From: Actinopolyspora erythraea
Lineage (GTDB): Bacteria > Actinomycetota > Actinomycetes > Mycobacteriales > Pseudonocardiaceae
Length of the DNA: 64,000 nt
NCBI RefSeq assembly: GCF_002263515.1
Contig: NZ_CP022752.1
Span: 3,782,001-3,846,000 of the forward strand
Reading direction: 5' to 3'
The notes beneath the pieces are model-generated. The model did not search any database. It was not told the origin of the DNA and saw only the letters and a program-made list of their open reading frames with translations. The position numbers were made by a program, and so were the translations under genes. This document shows, one piece after another, positions 26,120 to 37,580 of the stretch; position 1 is the first letter of the stretch, and every line of letters begins with the position of its first letter.

Positions 26120-26646
26120 ATTACGGTGGCCCGTTTCCCTACCTGGGGTTCATCCGGGTTCCACCGGGGCTGGAGAACCGGATTCGTGGCACATCACTGC
26201 GAATCGGCCTCGTGTCGATGCTGGCGGCGGTTGCGTTCACGGGAGTGTTGGTCGTCCTGTCGGCGGAACTGACCTTCGTCGTCTACACCGGAGGCGCCTG
26301 CGTGCTGGGACTGCTCGTGTCCGGTTCGGGTCTCGCCTTCGGCAGGAACTGCGTGTCCACGGGACACGTCAACCTCACCCTGGCACGCCAGATCCGCAAC
26401 CTGACAGTGGCGTTCACGGTGTTCACGATCGTCTTCGCCGTGCTCACCGGGTTCGGTATCGCGATGGCGACGACGGCGACCGACGAACCGCTCCCCCTAC
26501 TGACGGTGGCGGGTACGGTCACGATGGTCGCGGCGCTCATGAGCGTGACCAACGCCGCCGTGGGACTTCGGCTCTTCCCGCCGTCCCGCAAGCCCCTGGC
26601 CGAGTACGGCGCCTCGGGACAGCCTGTCGGTCCACCCGGTCAATAG
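26116..26646 (+). CDS. Four-helix membrane protein of the type VII-like locus
   Basis: A 176-residue protein with four predicted transmembrane helices (for example LVSMLAAVAFTGVLVVLSA and LTVAFTVFTIVFAVLTGFGI) and a Pro/Gly-rich tail. GTG 26116 overlaps the stop of the frameshifted gene (GTGA), so it was translationally coupled to it. I do not recognise the family. Position suggests a partner of the WXG-like proteins. Confidence 0.7.
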   Translation: MNYGGPFPYLGFIRVPPGLENRIRGTSLRIGLVSMLAAVAFTGVLVVLSAELTFVVYTGGACVLGLLVSGSGLAFGRNCVSTGHVNLTLARQIRNLTVAFTVFTIVFAVLTGFGIAMATTATDEPLPLLTVAGTVTMVAALMSVTNAAVGLRLFPPSRKPLAEYGASGQPVGPPGQ

Positions 26647-26824
26647 GGAACTCACGGTGCGGAGCAGCCTCGGTGAGTCACGACGACACGACAGGCCTCC
26701 GCCGCGGAACCTAACCGGATTGATCGGTGGTTGCGAACACATCGGCCAGGCCGAGCCCGGGACCACCGCGAATCGCCTGTCGTCGCCCCGAGGTTCGTGG
26801 CTCTCCCTGCCACGGAACCGAGTG

Positions 26825-27430
26825 CTACGAGACCAGCTTCCGCAGGTGCGGCAGCAGCTCGCGCAGCGCCCTGCCCCGGTGCGAGTCGGCGTCCTTCTCG
26901 GCGGCGGACAGCTCCGCCGAGGTGCGGGTCTCCCCCTCGGGCACGAAGATCGGATCGTAGCCGAAGCCGTTGGAGCCGCGCGGCTCGCGCACCAGGCTGC
27001 CGGGCCAGGTGCCGCGCACCACGGTCTCCGAGCCCTCGGGCGTCACCAGCGCCGCCGCCGCGACGAACGCCGCACCGCGGCGCTCCTCGGGCACGTCACC
27101 GAGCTGGGCCAGCACCAGGTCCAGGTTGGCGCGGTCGTCGCCGTGCCTGCCCGCCCAGCGCGCCGAGAGCACGCCGGGCATCCCGTTGAGCGCGTCGACC
27201 GCCAGCCCGGAGTCGTCGGCCACGGCGGGAAGGCCGGTGGCGCGGGCGGCGTCGACAGCCTTGGCCACGGCGTTGGCCTCGAAGGTGGCGCCGGTCTCGG
27301 GTGCCTCCGGGAACTCGGACACCTCGTCGAGGCCGACCACCTCCAGCCCCACAACCCCGGCGTCGTCGAGGATCCGCCGCAGCTCAGCCAGCTTCGCGGC
27401 GTTGCGGGTCGCCAGCAGCAGCTCGCTCAT
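26825..27430 (-). CDS. rdgB: Non-canonical purine NTP pyrophosphatase
   Basis: A 201-residue Ham1/RdgB protein. [13 protein letters not shown] at the N-terminus, [12 protein letters not shown] in the middle and [12 protein letters not shown] in the second half are diagnostic. It hydrolyses dITP, XTP and similar nucleotides to keep them out of nucleic acids. ATG 27430 overlaps the stop of rph by 4 bases. Order rph-rdgB is the same as Rv1340-Rv1341 in M. tuberculosis. Confidence 0.94.
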   Translation of the reverse strand: MSELLLATRNAAKLAELRRILDDAGVVGLEVVGLDEVSEFPEAPETGATFEANAVAKAVDAARATGLPAVADDSGLAVDALNGMPGVLSARWAGRHGDDRANLDLVLAQLGDVPEERRGAAFVAAAALVTPEGSETVVRGTWPGSLVREPRGSNGFGYDPIFVPEGETRTSAELSAAEKDADSHRGRALRELLPHLRKLVS

Positions 27431-28182
27431 GCGGCACTCCCCGGCAGTTTGCCCGGGTACGGCTCCGCCAGCGCCTCGGCCTGCAGCTCGCACAACCGCG
27501 CCGAGCCGGCCAGCGCCACGTCCAACATGCTGTCCAGTGTGGACCTGGGGAACGTGGCTCCCTCACCCGTTCCCTGCACCTCCACGAAGGTGCCGTGGTC
27601 GGTGGCCACCACGTTCATGTCCACCTCGGCGCGGGAGTCCTCTTCATAGGGAAGGTCCAGCCGCACCTTCCCGTCGACCACGCCCACGCTGACCGCCGAG
27701 ACCGCGCAGGACAGCGGCTTGGGATCGGAGAGGAGCTTGGCCGCCCGCAGCCAGGTGACCGCGTCGGCCAGCGCCACGTAGGCGCCCGTGATCGCGGCGG
27801 TCCGGGTACCACCGTCGGCCTGGATGACGTCGCAGTCCAGGGTGATGGTGTTCTCGCCGAGCGCGCTCATGTCGATGCAGCTGCGCAGCGACCGCCCCAC
27901 CAGCCTGCTGATCTCGTGGGTACGTCCCCCGATCTTGCCCTTGACCGACTCGCGCACCCCGCGCGTGTTGGTGGCCGAGGGAAGCATCGCGTACTCGGCG
28001 GTCACCCAACCGAGACCGGAACCGGAACGCCAGCGCGGAACGCCCTCCTGCACGCTGGCCGCGCACAGCACCCGCGTACGCCCGAATTCGACCAGCACGG
28101 ATCCGGCCGGCCAGTCCTGATACCCCCGGGTGATCCGCACGTCCCGGAGCGCGTCGTCGCTCCTGCCATCAGCTCTTGCCAC
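27427..28182 (-). CDS. rph: Ribonuclease PH
   Basis: A 251-residue phosphorolytic 3'-5' exoribonuclease that trims tRNA 3' ends. The N-terminal [20 protein letters not shown], the SRLVGRSLR segment and [20 protein letters not shown] are typical. The GTG at 28182 is the usual VARADGR start; the open frame extends 17 codons further without a clear site. It is the first gene of a pair with rdgB. Confidence 0.94.
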   Translation of the reverse strand: MARADGRSDDALRDVRITRGYQDWPAGSVLVEFGRTRVLCAASVQEGVPRWRSGSGLGWVTAEYAMLPSATNTRGVRESVKGKIGGRTHEISRLVGRSLRSCIDMSALGENTITLDCDVIQADGGTRTAAITGAYVALADAVTWLRAAKLLSDPKPLSCAVSAVSVGVVDGKVRLDLPYEEDSRAEVDMNVVATDHGTFVEVQGTGEGATFPRSTLDSMLDVALAGSARLCELQAEALAEPYPGKLPGSAA

Positions 28183-28304
28183 GCGCCCCACCCTAGAACG
28201 TCCCACCGGCAGGCCCGAAAGGCGGCGGTCCACCTCGGGAAGCGGGGAACCGCTTCGGCGGTCGTCCCGCTACGTGTCCGCGCCCGCTCCGCGCGGCGAG
28301 GCCC

Positions 28305-28724
28305 TCACTCGGCCACGGTCCGCCAGGGCACGGACTCGGGGCGCTGCCCGGTGCGCAGGAACTCCCGCAACGCCTCGGCCAACGTCGCCACCGGCACTCC
28401 ACTGCCCTCGGGGAACTCGACGTCACCGCCCCGCAGCCCCGGTGCGGCGGGGTCCCCCTCCGGCACCGCGAGGTCGTGCTCGACGTCGATGTAGCTCATG
28501 TAGCCGTAGCCGTCGCGCACCGCCACGCACACGTCGTGGTCCGGCATTCCCTCGTCCTCGTCGGCGAGTTCACGGGACTCGTGCCAGACCGTGGCCACCC
28601 CCGCGTTCGGCTCCGCCAGCCGGGAGAGCAGGCCGTCGACCTCGTCGGGCTCGGTCAGCGTGACCCCGTCGCCACTGTTGCTCTCCTCGGGCGACTCGAT
28701 CGGCCACACGGCGGTGATCGTCAC
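28305..28724 (-). CDS. Imm1-family immunity protein
   Basis: A 139-residue acidic protein starting at GTG 28724 after GGAGGAGC. It begins with the short strand VTITAVWP, followed by a helix (EVDGLLSRLAE), the strands VCVAVRDGYGYMSYIDVEH and a C-terminal helix with REFLRTGQRPESVPW, the pattern of Imm1 immunity proteins. These neutralise polymorphic deaminase-type or other toxins. No toxin gene is next to it; it sits between the MBL phosphodiesterase and rph genes that are neighbours in mycobacteria. A type VII-like locus lies 1.7 kb away. Confidence 0.72.
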   Translation of the reverse strand: MTITAVWPIESPEESNSGDGVTLTEPDEVDGLLSRLAEPNAGVATVWHESRELADEDEGMPDHDVCVAVRDGYGYMSYIDVEHDLAVPEGDPAAPGLRGGDVEFPEGSGVPVATLAEALREFLRTGQRPESVPWRTVAE

Positions 28725-28889
28725 GGTGCTCCTCCACGACGAACGGTCACGAACACTGGCGGGAGCAGTATTCCACTCACCCGTCGGCACCACGGACGCA
28801 CCTGGGAGGGCGGGGAACGATCCCGGTCCACGTGCCCGGGGAACACCGGGGACGCCGGGGTGCGACCGCCTCCGCCGGGCGCACCGCGC

Positions 28890-29660
28890 TCAGACCCGGT
28901 ACTCGGCGGCGGTGGAGACCAGCTCGGTGGGCACCGAGGTGTGCTCGCGGGCCTCCGCGAGGATCGCGGCCTCGTCGCACCAGGGCTGCAGGTGGGTGAG
29001 CAGTAGCCGTCCCACCGAGGAGCGCTCGGCCAGTTCGGCCGCCTGTTTGCCGGACAGGTGCAGCCCGTCCGGGCGCTCGGGCGAGTCGGGCCAGGAGGCC
29101 TCGGCCAGCAGCACGTCGGCCTCGTGTGCCAGCTCGGCGAGTCCGTCGCACGGCCCGGTGTCGGCGGTGTAGGCCAGCACGCGCCCCTCGGCCGCGACCC
29201 GGAACCCCCAGCTGGGGCACACGTGGTGCACCGGGAAGGCCTGGATCTCGAACGGCCCCACCCGCACCGGGGCCTCGGGCACCGGTGCGAACTCGAAGAC
29301 GTCCGATAGGTCCGCCGAGGCTCGTTCCACCTCGTTCGGGGCGTACAGCGCGGCCAAGCGCTCCGGCGCCTCCTCCGGGGCGAAGACGGTCAGCTTCCGC
29401 GCCGTCGGGTCGTACGGCGGCGAAGGGTGGTAGCGGCGCAGCACCGTCAGCGCGCCGAAGTCGGCGCAGTGGTCCGGGTGCAGGTGTGACAGCAGCAGCG
29501 CCTCGGGCTCGAAGGGATCGCTGAAGCGCTGCAGCGTACCGAGCGTGCCGTTGCCCAGGTCCAGCAGGATCCGAGTGTCGCCGGACTCCACCAGATACCC
29601 CGAGGCGGGCGAGCCGGGGCCGGGGATGCTGCCGGAACATCCGAGAATCGTCAGCTTCAC
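28890..29660 (-). CDS. MBL-fold phosphodiesterase (Rv1339-like)
   Basis: A 256-residue metallo-beta-lactamase-fold hydrolase. The metal motif HLHPDH is near residue 60, with a later [11 protein letters not shown] and [13 protein letters not shown]. Position between murI and rph matches Rv1339, which has been reported as an atypical cyclic-AMP phosphodiesterase; that activity is carried over by orthology, not shown here. The GTG start overlaps the stop of murI (GTGA). Older annotations call such proteins ribonuclease Z-like. Confidence 0.85.
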   Translation of the reverse strand: MKLTILGCSGSIPGPGSPASGYLVESGDTRILLDLGNGTLGTLQRFSDPFEPEALLLSHLHPDHCADFGALTVLRRYHPSPPYDPTARKLTVFAPEEAPERLAALYAPNEVERASADLSDVFEFAPVPEAPVRVGPFEIQAFPVHHVCPSWGFRVAAEGRVLAYTADTGPCDGLAELAHEADVLLAEASWPDSPERPDGLHLSGKQAAELAERSSVGRLLLTHLQPWCDEAAILAEAREHTSVPTELVSTAAEYRV

Positions 29661-30481
29661 ACGGCCGAGCGTGACACGTCCGAAGGCCGCACAACATCGG
29701 ATGTGACGGAGGGCCCGAGAAACCGGCGGGCGAGCTTGGCGAACGGCTCTGGGGAGCCGGTGGCGCGGAATTCGTGGTCGGGTGTGGCGGCGGGACCGAG
29801 CGGTTCGGCCAGCGAACCGTGCTCGGCGAGCACACGTGCGACCTCTCGGGCCCCCTCTTCGGCGCTGGAGACGAGCGTCACCTGCTCACCCATGACGTTC
29901 CGCAGCACCCCGCTCAGCAGCGGGTAGTGCGTGCAGCCGAGCACCAGCGTGTCGACGTCGGCCCGTTGCAGCGGCTCCAGGTAGCTCTGCAGCAACCCGA
30001 GGATCTGGCGCCCCGACGTGGTCCCGCGTTCCACGAAGTTCACCAGCCTGGGGCAGGCGACGGTGTGGGGGGTCACGTCCGGGACGGCGGCGAACGCGTC
30101 CTCGTAGGCGCGGGACCTGGCCGTGGCACTGGTACCGATCACGCCCACCCTGCCGTTTCGGGTGGTGGCGGCGGCCCGGCGCGCCGCGGGCAGCACGACC
30201 TCCACGACGGGTACGTCGTAGCGCTCCCTGGCGTCGCGCAGGCAGGCGGAGGAGGCGGTGTTGCAGGCGATCACCAGCATCTTCACTCCCTCCTCGACGA
30301 GGGAGTCGGCCACCGACAACGCGTGTTCGCGCACCCGCCCGAGCGGCAGCGGCCCGTAGGGGGCGTTGGCGGTGTCGCCCACGTAGCGCAGCCGCTCGGC
30401 GGGAAGCCGGTCCATGATCGCGCGGGCGACGGTGAGACCGCCCACGCCGGAATCGAAGATCCCGATCGGTGCTTGGGTCAC
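29657..30481 (-). CDS. murI: Glutamate racemase
   Basis: A 274-residue cofactor-independent racemase making D-glutamate for peptidoglycan. The N-terminal [14 protein letters not shown] and the two catalytic cysteines in [10 protein letters not shown] and [10 protein letters not shown] are present. GTG 30481 overlaps the end of the rhomboid gene. The arrangement rhomboid-murI-MBL equals Rv1337-Rv1339. Confidence 0.95.
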   Translation of the reverse strand: MTQAPIGIFDSGVGGLTVARAIMDRLPAERLRYVGDTANAPYGPLPLGRVREHALSVADSLVEEGVKMLVIACNTASSACLRDARERYDVPVVEVVLPAARRAAATTRNGRVGVIGTSATARSRAYEDAFAAVPDVTPHTVACPRLVNFVERGTTSGRQILGLLQSYLEPLQRADVDTLVLGCTHYPLLSGVLRNVMGEQVTLVSSAEEGAREVARVLAEHGSLAEPLGPAATPDHEFRATGSPEPFAKLARRFLGPSVTSDVVRPSDVSRSAV

Positions 30482-31170
30482 GTTCCGAGTCTGCCCGGTA
30501 GGTCGTCGGGCCGCTCGGGCCGTGCCCTGTGCGCTCGGTCACCGCGCCTGACAAGCCATGCCGCGAGCACACCGCCGAGCGCCCCGAACAGGTGCGCCTG
30601 CCAGGAGACGTTCGGCTGTCCGCCGGGGAGCACACCCCACAACATGCCGCCCCAGTAGACGAACAGCACCACCGCCACGAGGATCTGCCCCGCGCTGCGG
30701 TTGAAGAACCCCCGCACGAGCAGGAACAGCAGCCAGCCGAAGGCGATCCCGGAGGCGCCGAGGTGGGTGGAACCATCGCCCCCGGCCAACCAAGTGCCCA
30801 GGCCGCCGACCAGCAGCACCACCAGGGTCACCGCGACGAACTGGCGCACCCCGCCCGCCATGCACAGCCACCCCAGCACCAGCAGCGGCACCGTGTTCGC
30901 CATCAGGTGCCCGAAGCCCAGATGCAGGAACGGCGCCCACAGGATTCCGTCCAGCCCGTCGAGTTCGCGGGGTTGGATACCGTTCGCGTCCAGTCCGGTG
31001 ACCTGCCGGGTCGGAGTCGAGAAGCCGGTCTGGAAGAACAGCTGGTCGATCAGCTCCAGCAGGTACAGCAGGGCCACGATGGCCAGCACGATCAGCGCCG
31101 CGCGGGCGGGACGGCGCGGTATCACGCGTGGTTTGGGTGCTCGGTTCGGTCCCCCGGGCGATGAGCTCAC
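30478..31170 (-). CDS. Rhomboid-family intramembrane serine protease (Rv1337-like)
   Basis: A 230-residue polytopic membrane protein. The catalytic Ser is in [12 protein letters not shown] and the catalytic His in [33 protein letters not shown] is the conserved oxyanion region. It belongs to the actinobacterial RHO group next to murI. The start is GTG 31170. Its substrates are unknown. Confidence 0.9.
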   Translation of the reverse strand: MSSSPGGPNRAPKPRVIPRRPARAALIVLAIVALLYLLELIDQLFFQTGFSTPTRQVTGLDANGIQPRELDGLDGILWAPFLHLGFGHLMANTVPLLVLGWLCMAGGVRQFVAVTLVVLLVGGLGTWLAGGDGSTHLGASGIAFGWLLFLLVRGFFNRSAGQILVAVVLFVYWGGMLWGVLPGGQPNVSWQAHLFGALGGVLAAWLVRRGDRAHRARPERPDDLPGRLGT

Positions 31171-31264
31171 ATCACCGAGCCTACGCCGACACGGAGCGGA
31201 CTCACCAGATCGGGAACCGCCTCACCCGTGGCTCCCAGCCGTTGAAACCGGTCGGGAGAACCCG

Positions 31265-31293
31265 TCGTTTCGGCGCTCCCGGCGCCGAAACGA
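31265..31293. terminator. Perfect 11-bp hairpin downstream of cysM
   Basis: TCGTTTCGGCG (31265) pairs exactly with CGCCGAAACGA (31283) around a 7-base loop. It lies between cysM and the rhomboid gene (both minus strand), about 150 bases past the cysM stop. There is no T-run, so intrinsic termination is uncertain; an RNA-stability or transcription-attenuation role is possible. Confidence 0.45.
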
Positions 31294-31301
31294 CCACTCC
31301 A

Positions 31302-31404
31302 GCGGGTTCTCCCACGTCGCGCTCTCCCGAGGAATCCCCCGACGTTGTGTGGTACCTACACGATGTCGGGCCACCCGCGGCGAGCCCCAGCGGGAGGTTC
31401 CGCC
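31302..31404 (+). repeat. Dispersed hairpin repeat, copy 2
   Basis: The core 31338-31370 is CCCGAC...GTCGGG around GTTGTGTGGTACCTACACGAT, which itself can fold (GTGTGG/CTACAC). Flanks GCGGGTTCTCC on the left and GCGGGAGGTTCCGCC on the right match the copy at 53954-54058 read in reverse. It lies between cysM and the rhomboid gene. Confidence 0.75.
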
Positions 31405-31441
31405 AACCGAGCGACCCGACAACCCGACCGGAAAACTTCGA

Positions 31442-32700
<1,259 letters not shown>

Positions 32701-32778
32701 GGCGCAACCTCCTACTACACGAGAATTTCGCAAATCCACCCGACAGCCGCACCGTGCCTGATCGCACGACGCGAGGGC

Positions 32779-33243
32779 TCAGCCTAGGTCGGGGATGTCG
32801 TCGCCGCCGGTGTGGGCGAACATGTAGGACTCGACGACCTCCACCGGCTCCTCGGTGACGACGCCGTCGACGATGCGGTAGGAGCGCAGCTCGTATTCGT
32901 GCGGGTCCCTGGTGGACACGAGCACGTAGTGCGCGTTGGGTTCCGAGGCGTACGAAACATCGGTCCGCGAGGGGTACGCCTCGGTCGCGGTGTGCGAGTG
33001 GTAGATGACCACCGGCTCCTCGTCGGCGGCGTCCATGGCTCGCCAGACTCGCAGCTGTTCGGTGGAGTCGAACCTGTAGAACGTCGGGGAACGTTCGGCG
33101 TTGATCATTTCGATCATTCGTTCCGGGCGGTCCGACCCCTCGGGGCCCGCCACCACACCACACGCTTCATCCGGGTGGTCCCGTCGAGCATGCGCAACCA
33201 TCGCATCCACGAGGTCGCGTCGGATCACCAGCACAGCCACCAT
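32779..33243 (-). CDS. mec: CysO-cysteine peptidase Mec (JAMM metalloprotease)
   Basis: A 154-residue JAMM/MPN zinc protease. Glu26 in HPDEACG, His82 and His84 in YHSHTATEAYPSRTD, Ser92 and Asp95 make the complete JAMM site. In M. tuberculosis the orthologue (Rv1334) releases cysteine from the CysO-cysteine adduct. It starts 78 bases before cysO and is followed by cysM, so the three make one cysteine-synthesis unit. Confidence 0.93.
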   Translation of the reverse strand: MVAVLVIRRDLVDAMVAHARRDHPDEACGVVAGPEGSDRPERMIEMINAERSPTFYRFDSTEQLRVWRAMDAADEEPVVIYHSHTATEAYPSRTDVSYASEPNAHYVLVSTRDPHEYELRSYRIVDGVVTEEPVEVVESYMFAHTGGDDIPDLG

Positions 33244-33325
33244 CCTACGGGGTGATTCACCGTGGTCCCACCATGTGAACCCGGTGACCGGTCTTTCATG
33301 GTTCGCAACGACATTCGACCATGAT

Positions 33326-34393
33326 TCATTCCCGCCCGGGATGGTAGAGGCGCGTGTAACAGGGCACCGCCCCCACCGACTCGGCCGCCAGCACGGCGTG
33401 CACGATCGCGCGCGCGGTCACCTGGGCGGCGGCCGTGCACACCTCGTCCAGCGCGGCGATCCAGCCGGGTTCCCCCGCCGCGGGCGCGCCCGCGCGGTCA
33501 CCGGTGGCCAGCGCGAACACCGTGTCCCCGTCGGTCATGCCGTGGGCGGGCCGCACCGCCCTGGCCAACCCGTCGTGCGCGGCGACGGCGATCCTGCGGC
33601 ACTCCGGTTTGCCGAGGGCGGCGTCGGTGGCCACGACACCTATCGTGGTGTTGAGTGGGGCGATCTCGTTGCCCTCCCGGTCGGGACGAGCGGTCAGCCG
33701 CGCGGCCGAGGCGACGTTCTCCGGTTCGGGGCGGGGCAGGTCGAACTCCCCCGCCAGACCGCTGTCGGCCGCCCACGGCAGGCCGGTCGCGGGGTCGACC
33801 ACGGTTCCCCGGGAGTTGACGGCCATCAACGCGCCGACCACCGTGCCGTCGGCGAGGACGGCGCTGGCGGTTCCGACTCCCCCCTTGATCGCCCCCGCCA
33901 CGGCTCCCGTACCGGCGCCGACGTTGCCCGCACCGGGATGGCTACCGGTCCGCGCCTCGCACGCCGCGTACCCGAACGTGGCGTCGGGGCGCCTGCCCCA
34001 GTCGCTCATGGGCAGGTCGAACAGCACGGCGGCGGGCACCACCGGCACCACCTCGTGCGGGGTGGGACCGACCGGAACGCCGTGACCGCGCTCGGCCAGC
34101 CAGCGCATCACCCCGTCCGCCGCGGCGAGCCCGTAGGCACTGCCGCCGCCGAGCAGGACACCGTGCACCCGCTGCACCAGGTGGTCGGGGGCGAGCACGT
34201 CGGTTTCCCTGGTGCCTGGGCCCGCCCCGCGAACGTCGACGGCACCGGCGGCTCCCTCCGGGGTGAGCACCACCGTGCTGCCGGTGGCCCACCGCTCGTC
34301 CCACCGTCGCTGATGACCGACCGTGACACCGGCCACGTCGGTGATCGCGTTCTTGGGGCCCGCGCCGGGAAGCGAATCGATCATGTCAGCCAT
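33326..34393 (-). CDS. P1-family (DmpA-like) peptidase, Rv1333-like
   Basis: A 355-residue N-terminal-nucleophile-type hydrolase of family S58. SLPGAGPKNAITDVAGVTVG at the start, VLLGGGSAYGLAAADGVMRW near residue 105 and ALMAVNSRGTVVDPATGLPW are typical; the last may contain the autocleavage site before the nucleophile. DmpA-type enzymes are aminopeptidases or amidases acting on small substrates. ATG 34393 (MADMIDS) is the likely start. It is next to mec as in mycobacteria. Confidence 0.86.
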   Translation of the reverse strand: MADMIDSLPGAGPKNAITDVAGVTVGHQRRWDERWATGSTVVLTPEGAAGAVDVRGAGPGTRETDVLAPDHLVQRVHGVLLGGGSAYGLAAADGVMRWLAERGHGVPVGPTPHEVVPVVPAAVLFDLPMSDWGRRPDATFGYAACEARTGSHPGAGNVGAGTGAVAGAIKGGVGTASAVLADGTVVGALMAVNSRGTVVDPATGLPWAADSGLAGEFDLPRPEPENVASAARLTARPDREGNEIAPLNTTIGVVATDAALGKPECRRIAVAAHDGLARAVRPAHGMTDGDTVFALATGDRAGAPAAGEPGWIAALDEVCTAAAQVTARAIVHAVLAAESVGAVPCYTRLYHPGRE

Positions 34394-34718
34394 CCTCGTC
34401 CAACGAGGGGCGCGCACGCGAGCACCTCGGCGATCGGCGGGTTCCGGCGCGCCACGACACGCGGGACCGCCGGATTCCACTTCGAGTCGTGCTCCGCCGC
34501 GACCGCTCAGACCGCCCGGCCCCGGTTCCGTGCCGCCGGGTGCGGGGATTCCGGCCGGACCTACCCGCCCGGGCGAACCGAGCCGCCCCGTCGGCCGAGC
34601 CGGATACCTCGCGAGGCGGGGCCGCCCGCCGCACGCGCTGTTCGGGAACGGCTCGACACCGCGAGAGGCCGGGGCAACCGGCGGCCGGCCGTCCACCGAA
34701 CGGGCCCCGCGGCCGACC
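34394..34718. other. Intergenic region without a recognised gene (325 bases)
   Basis: Between the DUF2017 gene and the P1 peptidase gene, both on the minus strand. It is very GC-rich with several short inverted repeats. No reading frame has a good start, no clear promoter and no good match to the dispersed repeat was found. Confidence 0.4.
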
Positions 34719-35282
34719 TCAGGAGCTGAGCGCCTGGATGAGGCTCTCCTGCACCCAGGTCAACCACTGGTAGACGTAGTAGTGCTCGCGCTGCAGCTGG
34801 TCCTCGGGAGGCTCGTCGGGAACCTCCTCGGAGACCCCGAGCGCGGTGCCGAGCGCCAGCCGCACGTCGTTGAGCGCCGAGAGCCAGCTCTCGGCCTGCT
34901 CCTCGGTCAACGAGACCCTCCCACCCCGCTCGGGGCAGGTGTCCAGCACCGTGGCGGCCACGCCGCTCTTGTGCTCGATCAACTCGGGTTCGTGCAGCGA
35001 CCGCAGCGCACCGGCGGTGTCGGCGCTCTCCGCCTCCGGCTCGAAGCTGTCCCGCTCGGGGCGGATGAAGTCGGGCAGCAGCCTGGCCAGCACGCTCTCC
35101 TCCGGGGGTGTGCTCGGCCCGGCGCGCATCCCGGTCAGCTCGGCGAGTTCGTCCTGCGGCGCCTGGTCGGCGCGGGCGGTGAGCATGTCCTTGATCTCGC
35201 CGACGAGCCCGCGGACCACCGCGGCCTCGTTCGGTTCGAGCTCGGTCACCAGCCTGTCGCTGTCGCGTGTCCAATCCTGCAC
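34719..35282 (-). CDS. DUF2017 protein (Rv1332-like)
   Basis: A 187-residue acidic protein. LEPNEAAVVRGLVGEIKDML near the N-terminus, ARLLPDFIRPERDSFEPEAE in the middle and WLSALNDVRLALGTALGV near the end are the DUF2017 pattern. It is always found with clpS in actinobacteria and lies 16 bases after it here. Function not established; a role in ClpS-dependent proteolysis is only suggested by linkage. The start is GTG 35282. Confidence 0.88.
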   Translation of the reverse strand: MQDWTRDSDRLVTELEPNEAAVVRGLVGEIKDMLTARADQAPQDELAELTGMRAGPSTPPEESVLARLLPDFIRPERDSFEPEAESADTAGALRSLHEPELIEHKSGVAATVLDTCPERGGRVSLTEEQAESWLSALNDVRLALGTALGVSEEVPDEPPEDQLQREHYYVYQWLTWVQESLIQALSS

Positions 35283-35298
35283 TGGATTCGCTGCCCGT

Positions 35299-35592
35299 TC
35301 ACGAGTCGTGCTGCATGGTGGCCCAGAGACCCGCGGCGTGCAGTTTCGCCACGTCGCCCTCCACCTTTTCCTTGGAGCCGGATGAGACCACGGCCCGGCC
35401 CTTGTTGTGCACGTCCAGCATGAGCTTGGTGGCGTGCTCCTTGCTGTAGCCGAAGATCTTCTGGAGTACGTAGGTCACGTACGACATCAGGTTGACCGGA
35501 TCGTTCCAGACGATGGTCACCCAGGGACGCTCCTCGGTCGCGGCCTCCTCCGGTTCGGCCTGCGTACTTTCCACTTCGGCGGGCGTGGTCAT
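35299..35592 (-). CDS. clpS: ATP-dependent Clp protease adaptor ClpS
   Basis: A 97-residue Clp[21 protein letters not shown] carries the N-degron-binding pocket residues (Asn-Asp), and [20 protein letters not shown] follows. It brings proteins with destabilising N-termini to ClpAP or ClpCP. ATG 35592 opens with a Glu-rich disordered stretch. It is divergent from pncB with a 73-base gap holding both promoters. Confidence 0.94.
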   Translation of the reverse strand: MTTPAEVESTQAEPEEAATEERPWVTIVWNDPVNLMSYVTYVLQKIFGYSKEHATKLMLDVHNKGRAVVSSGSKEKVEGDVAKLHAAGLWATMQHDS

Positions 35593-35665
35593 GCTTCCAT
35601 TCTCACACGCTGCCGGTGTGCGGCTGCCGCCCACGCGGTTTGGTCGGACACGTAATCTCGCGGAC

Positions 35666-36967
35666 ATGACCGATCCAGCCAGTACCGCGCTGCGCACCGA
35701 CCACTACGAACTGACCATGCTCAGCAGCGCGTTGCACGACGGCACGGCGGGCCGTCACTGCGTGTTCGAGGTGTTCACCCGGCGCCTTCCCGACGGCCGC
35801 CGATACGGGGTGGTCGGCGGTGTCGAACGGTTGCTGGAGGCGGTGGAGAACTTCCGGTTCGACGAGGAGGTGCTGCGGGCCCTGGAACGCGACCGGGTCT
35901 GCGACCGGCGGACGTTGGAGTGGCTCGCCGACTTCCGGTTCACCGGCGACGTCGACGGCTACCCGGAGGGGGAGCTCTACTTCCCCGGTTCGCCACTGCT
36001 GACCGTCAGCGGCACCTTCGCCGAAGCCGTGCTGCTGGAGACGGTGGTCCTGTCGATCCTCAACCACGACAGCGCGGTGGCCGCGGCGGCCACTCGCATG
36101 GCCTCGGCGGCCAACGGCAGGCGCATCATCGAGATGGGCTCCCGGCGTACCCACGAGGAGTCGGCGGTGGCCTCGGCGAGGACCGCCTACCTGTCCGGAT
36201 TCACCGCCACCTCGAACCTGCTGGCGGGCGCGAGGTACGGCATCCCCACGGCGGGCACCTCGGCGCACGCGTTCACGATGCTGCACGACACCGAGCGGGA
36301 GGCGTTCGAGGCCCAGGTCGCCGCGCTGGGGGCGGACACCACCCTGCTGGTGGACACCTACGACATCACCGAGGGAATCCGCACCGCCGTGGACGTGGCG
36401 GGAACCGACCTCGGGGCGGTGCGCATCGACTCGGGGGACGTGGGCGTGCTGGCCAGGCAGGCCAGGGAGCAGCTCGACTCGCTGGGAGCCACGGGGACGC
36501 GGATCGTGGTCTCCGGCGACCTCGACGAGTTCGCCATCGCCTCGCTGCGCGCCGAACCGGTGGACGTCTACGGCGTCGGCACCTCGCTCGTCACCGGGTC
36601 GGGATACCCCACCTGCGGAATGGTCTACAAACTGGCCGAGGTGGACGGTCGACCGGTAGTCAAGCGCAGCTCGCACAAGGAGTCACGGGGCGGGAGCAAG
36701 AACGCGCTGCGCAGGCACAAGCCCACCGGAACCGCGCTGGAGGAGGTGGTCCATCGCAACGGTCCCGGCATCGAACCGCCGGAGGCGGGCCCGCACGACA
36801 GGTTCATGCAGCGGCCGTTGTTCCGGAACGGCGAGCGGGTCGAGAACCTCCCGACCCTGGAGGACAATAGGCAGCGACTGCGGCACGCCCTGGTGAGCCT
36901 GCCGTGGGAGGGGCTCAAGCTCTCGGCGGGCGAACCCGCGATACCCACGGTGTTCGAGGGATTCTGA
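35666..36967 (+). CDS. pncB: Nicotinate phosphoribosyltransferase
   Basis: A 433-residue enzyme of the PncB1 type. [11 protein letters not shown] at the start, [19 protein letters not shown], the [10 protein letters not shown] segment, and IRIDSGDV-like [12 protein letters not shown] plus [13 protein letters not shown] are present. It makes nicotinate mononucleotide from nicotinate and PRPP. It is followed 55 bases later by pncA, so nicotinamide can be turned into NaMN by the two products. The order matches Rv1330c beside clpS. Confidence 0.93.
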   Translation: MTDPASTALRTDHYELTMLSSALHDGTAGRHCVFEVFTRRLPDGRRYGVVGGVERLLEAVENFRFDEEVLRALERDRVCDRRTLEWLADFRFTGDVDGYPEGELYFPGSPLLTVSGTFAEAVLLETVVLSILNHDSAVAAAATRMASAANGRRIIEMGSRRTHEESAVASARTAYLSGFTATSNLLAGARYGIPTAGTSAHAFTMLHDTEREAFEAQVAALGADTTLLVDTYDITEGIRTAVDVAGTDLGAVRIDSGDVGVLARQAREQLDSLGATGTRIVVSGDLDEFAIASLRAEPVDVYGVGTSLVTGSGYPTCGMVYKLAEVDGRPVVKRSSHKESRGGSKNALRRHKPTGTALEEVVHRNGPGIEPPEAGPHDRFMQRPLFRNGERVENLPTLEDNRQRLRHALVSLPWEGLKLSAGEPAIPTVFEGF

Positions 36968-37022
36968 CGTTCCGGCTCGGATCCCGCGAACGGGCGGCCC
37001 GACACGGCTGTTGGAGGTACCG

Positions 37023-37580
37023 ATGTCCAAGGCGCTGATCGTCGTCGACGTGCAGAACGACTTCTGCGAGGGCGGTGCGCTGGCGGTGGACGGCGGCGCG
37101 GAGACGGCGTCCGCGATTTCGCGGCTGCTGGCCGGGTCGGACCACGACCACGTGGTGGCCACCCGCGACTACCACATCGACCCGGGGGAGCACTTCTCGG
37201 ACAGCCCCGACTTCGTGACCTCCTGGCCGGTGCACTGCGTGGCGGGAAGCGCGGGGGCCGGGTTCCACCCGGAGCTGGACGTGGCCCCCATCGACGCGGT
37301 GTTCTCCAAGGGGCAGTACAGCCACGGCTACTCCGGTTTCGAGGGCAACGGCCTGGCGGAGTGGTTGACCGCCCGGGACGTGCGGGAGGTCGAGGTGGTC
37401 GGGCTGGCCACCGACCACTGCGTGCGCGCCACCGCGCTGGACTCCGCCGCCGCGGGGTTCGACACCAGGGTGCTGCTGGGGCTGACTGCGGGGGTGGCCG
37501 CCGAAACCGTGCAGGGCGCGCTGCGCCAGTTGCGCGAGGCCGGGGTCGAGCTGTCCGGTGAACCCGTGGTCCGGGGCTGA
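37023..37580 (+). CDS. pncA: Nicotinamidase
   Basis: A 185-residue isochorismatase-fold hydrolase. The catalytic triad is Asp9 (VVDVQNDF), Lys96 (FSKGQYS) and Cys133 (ATDHCVRA); metal ligands Asp49, His51 and His57 lie in DYHIDPGEHF. It converts nicotinamide to nicotinate for the adjacent pncB product. GGAGG lies six bases before ATG 37023. Confidence 0.95.
   Translation: MSKALIVVDVQNDFCEGGALAVDGGAETASAISRLLAGSDHDHVVATRDYHIDPGEHFSDSPDFVTSWPVHCVAGSAGAGFHPELDVAPIDAVFSKGQYSHGYSGFEGNGLAEWLTARDVREVEVVGLATDHCVRATALDSAAAGFDTRVLLGLTAGVAAETVQGALRQLREAGVELSGEPVVRG

Noticed and set aside
31302..31404. CRISPR repeat
   Set aside because: Copies are far apart, in both orientations, with no regular spacers and no cas genes.
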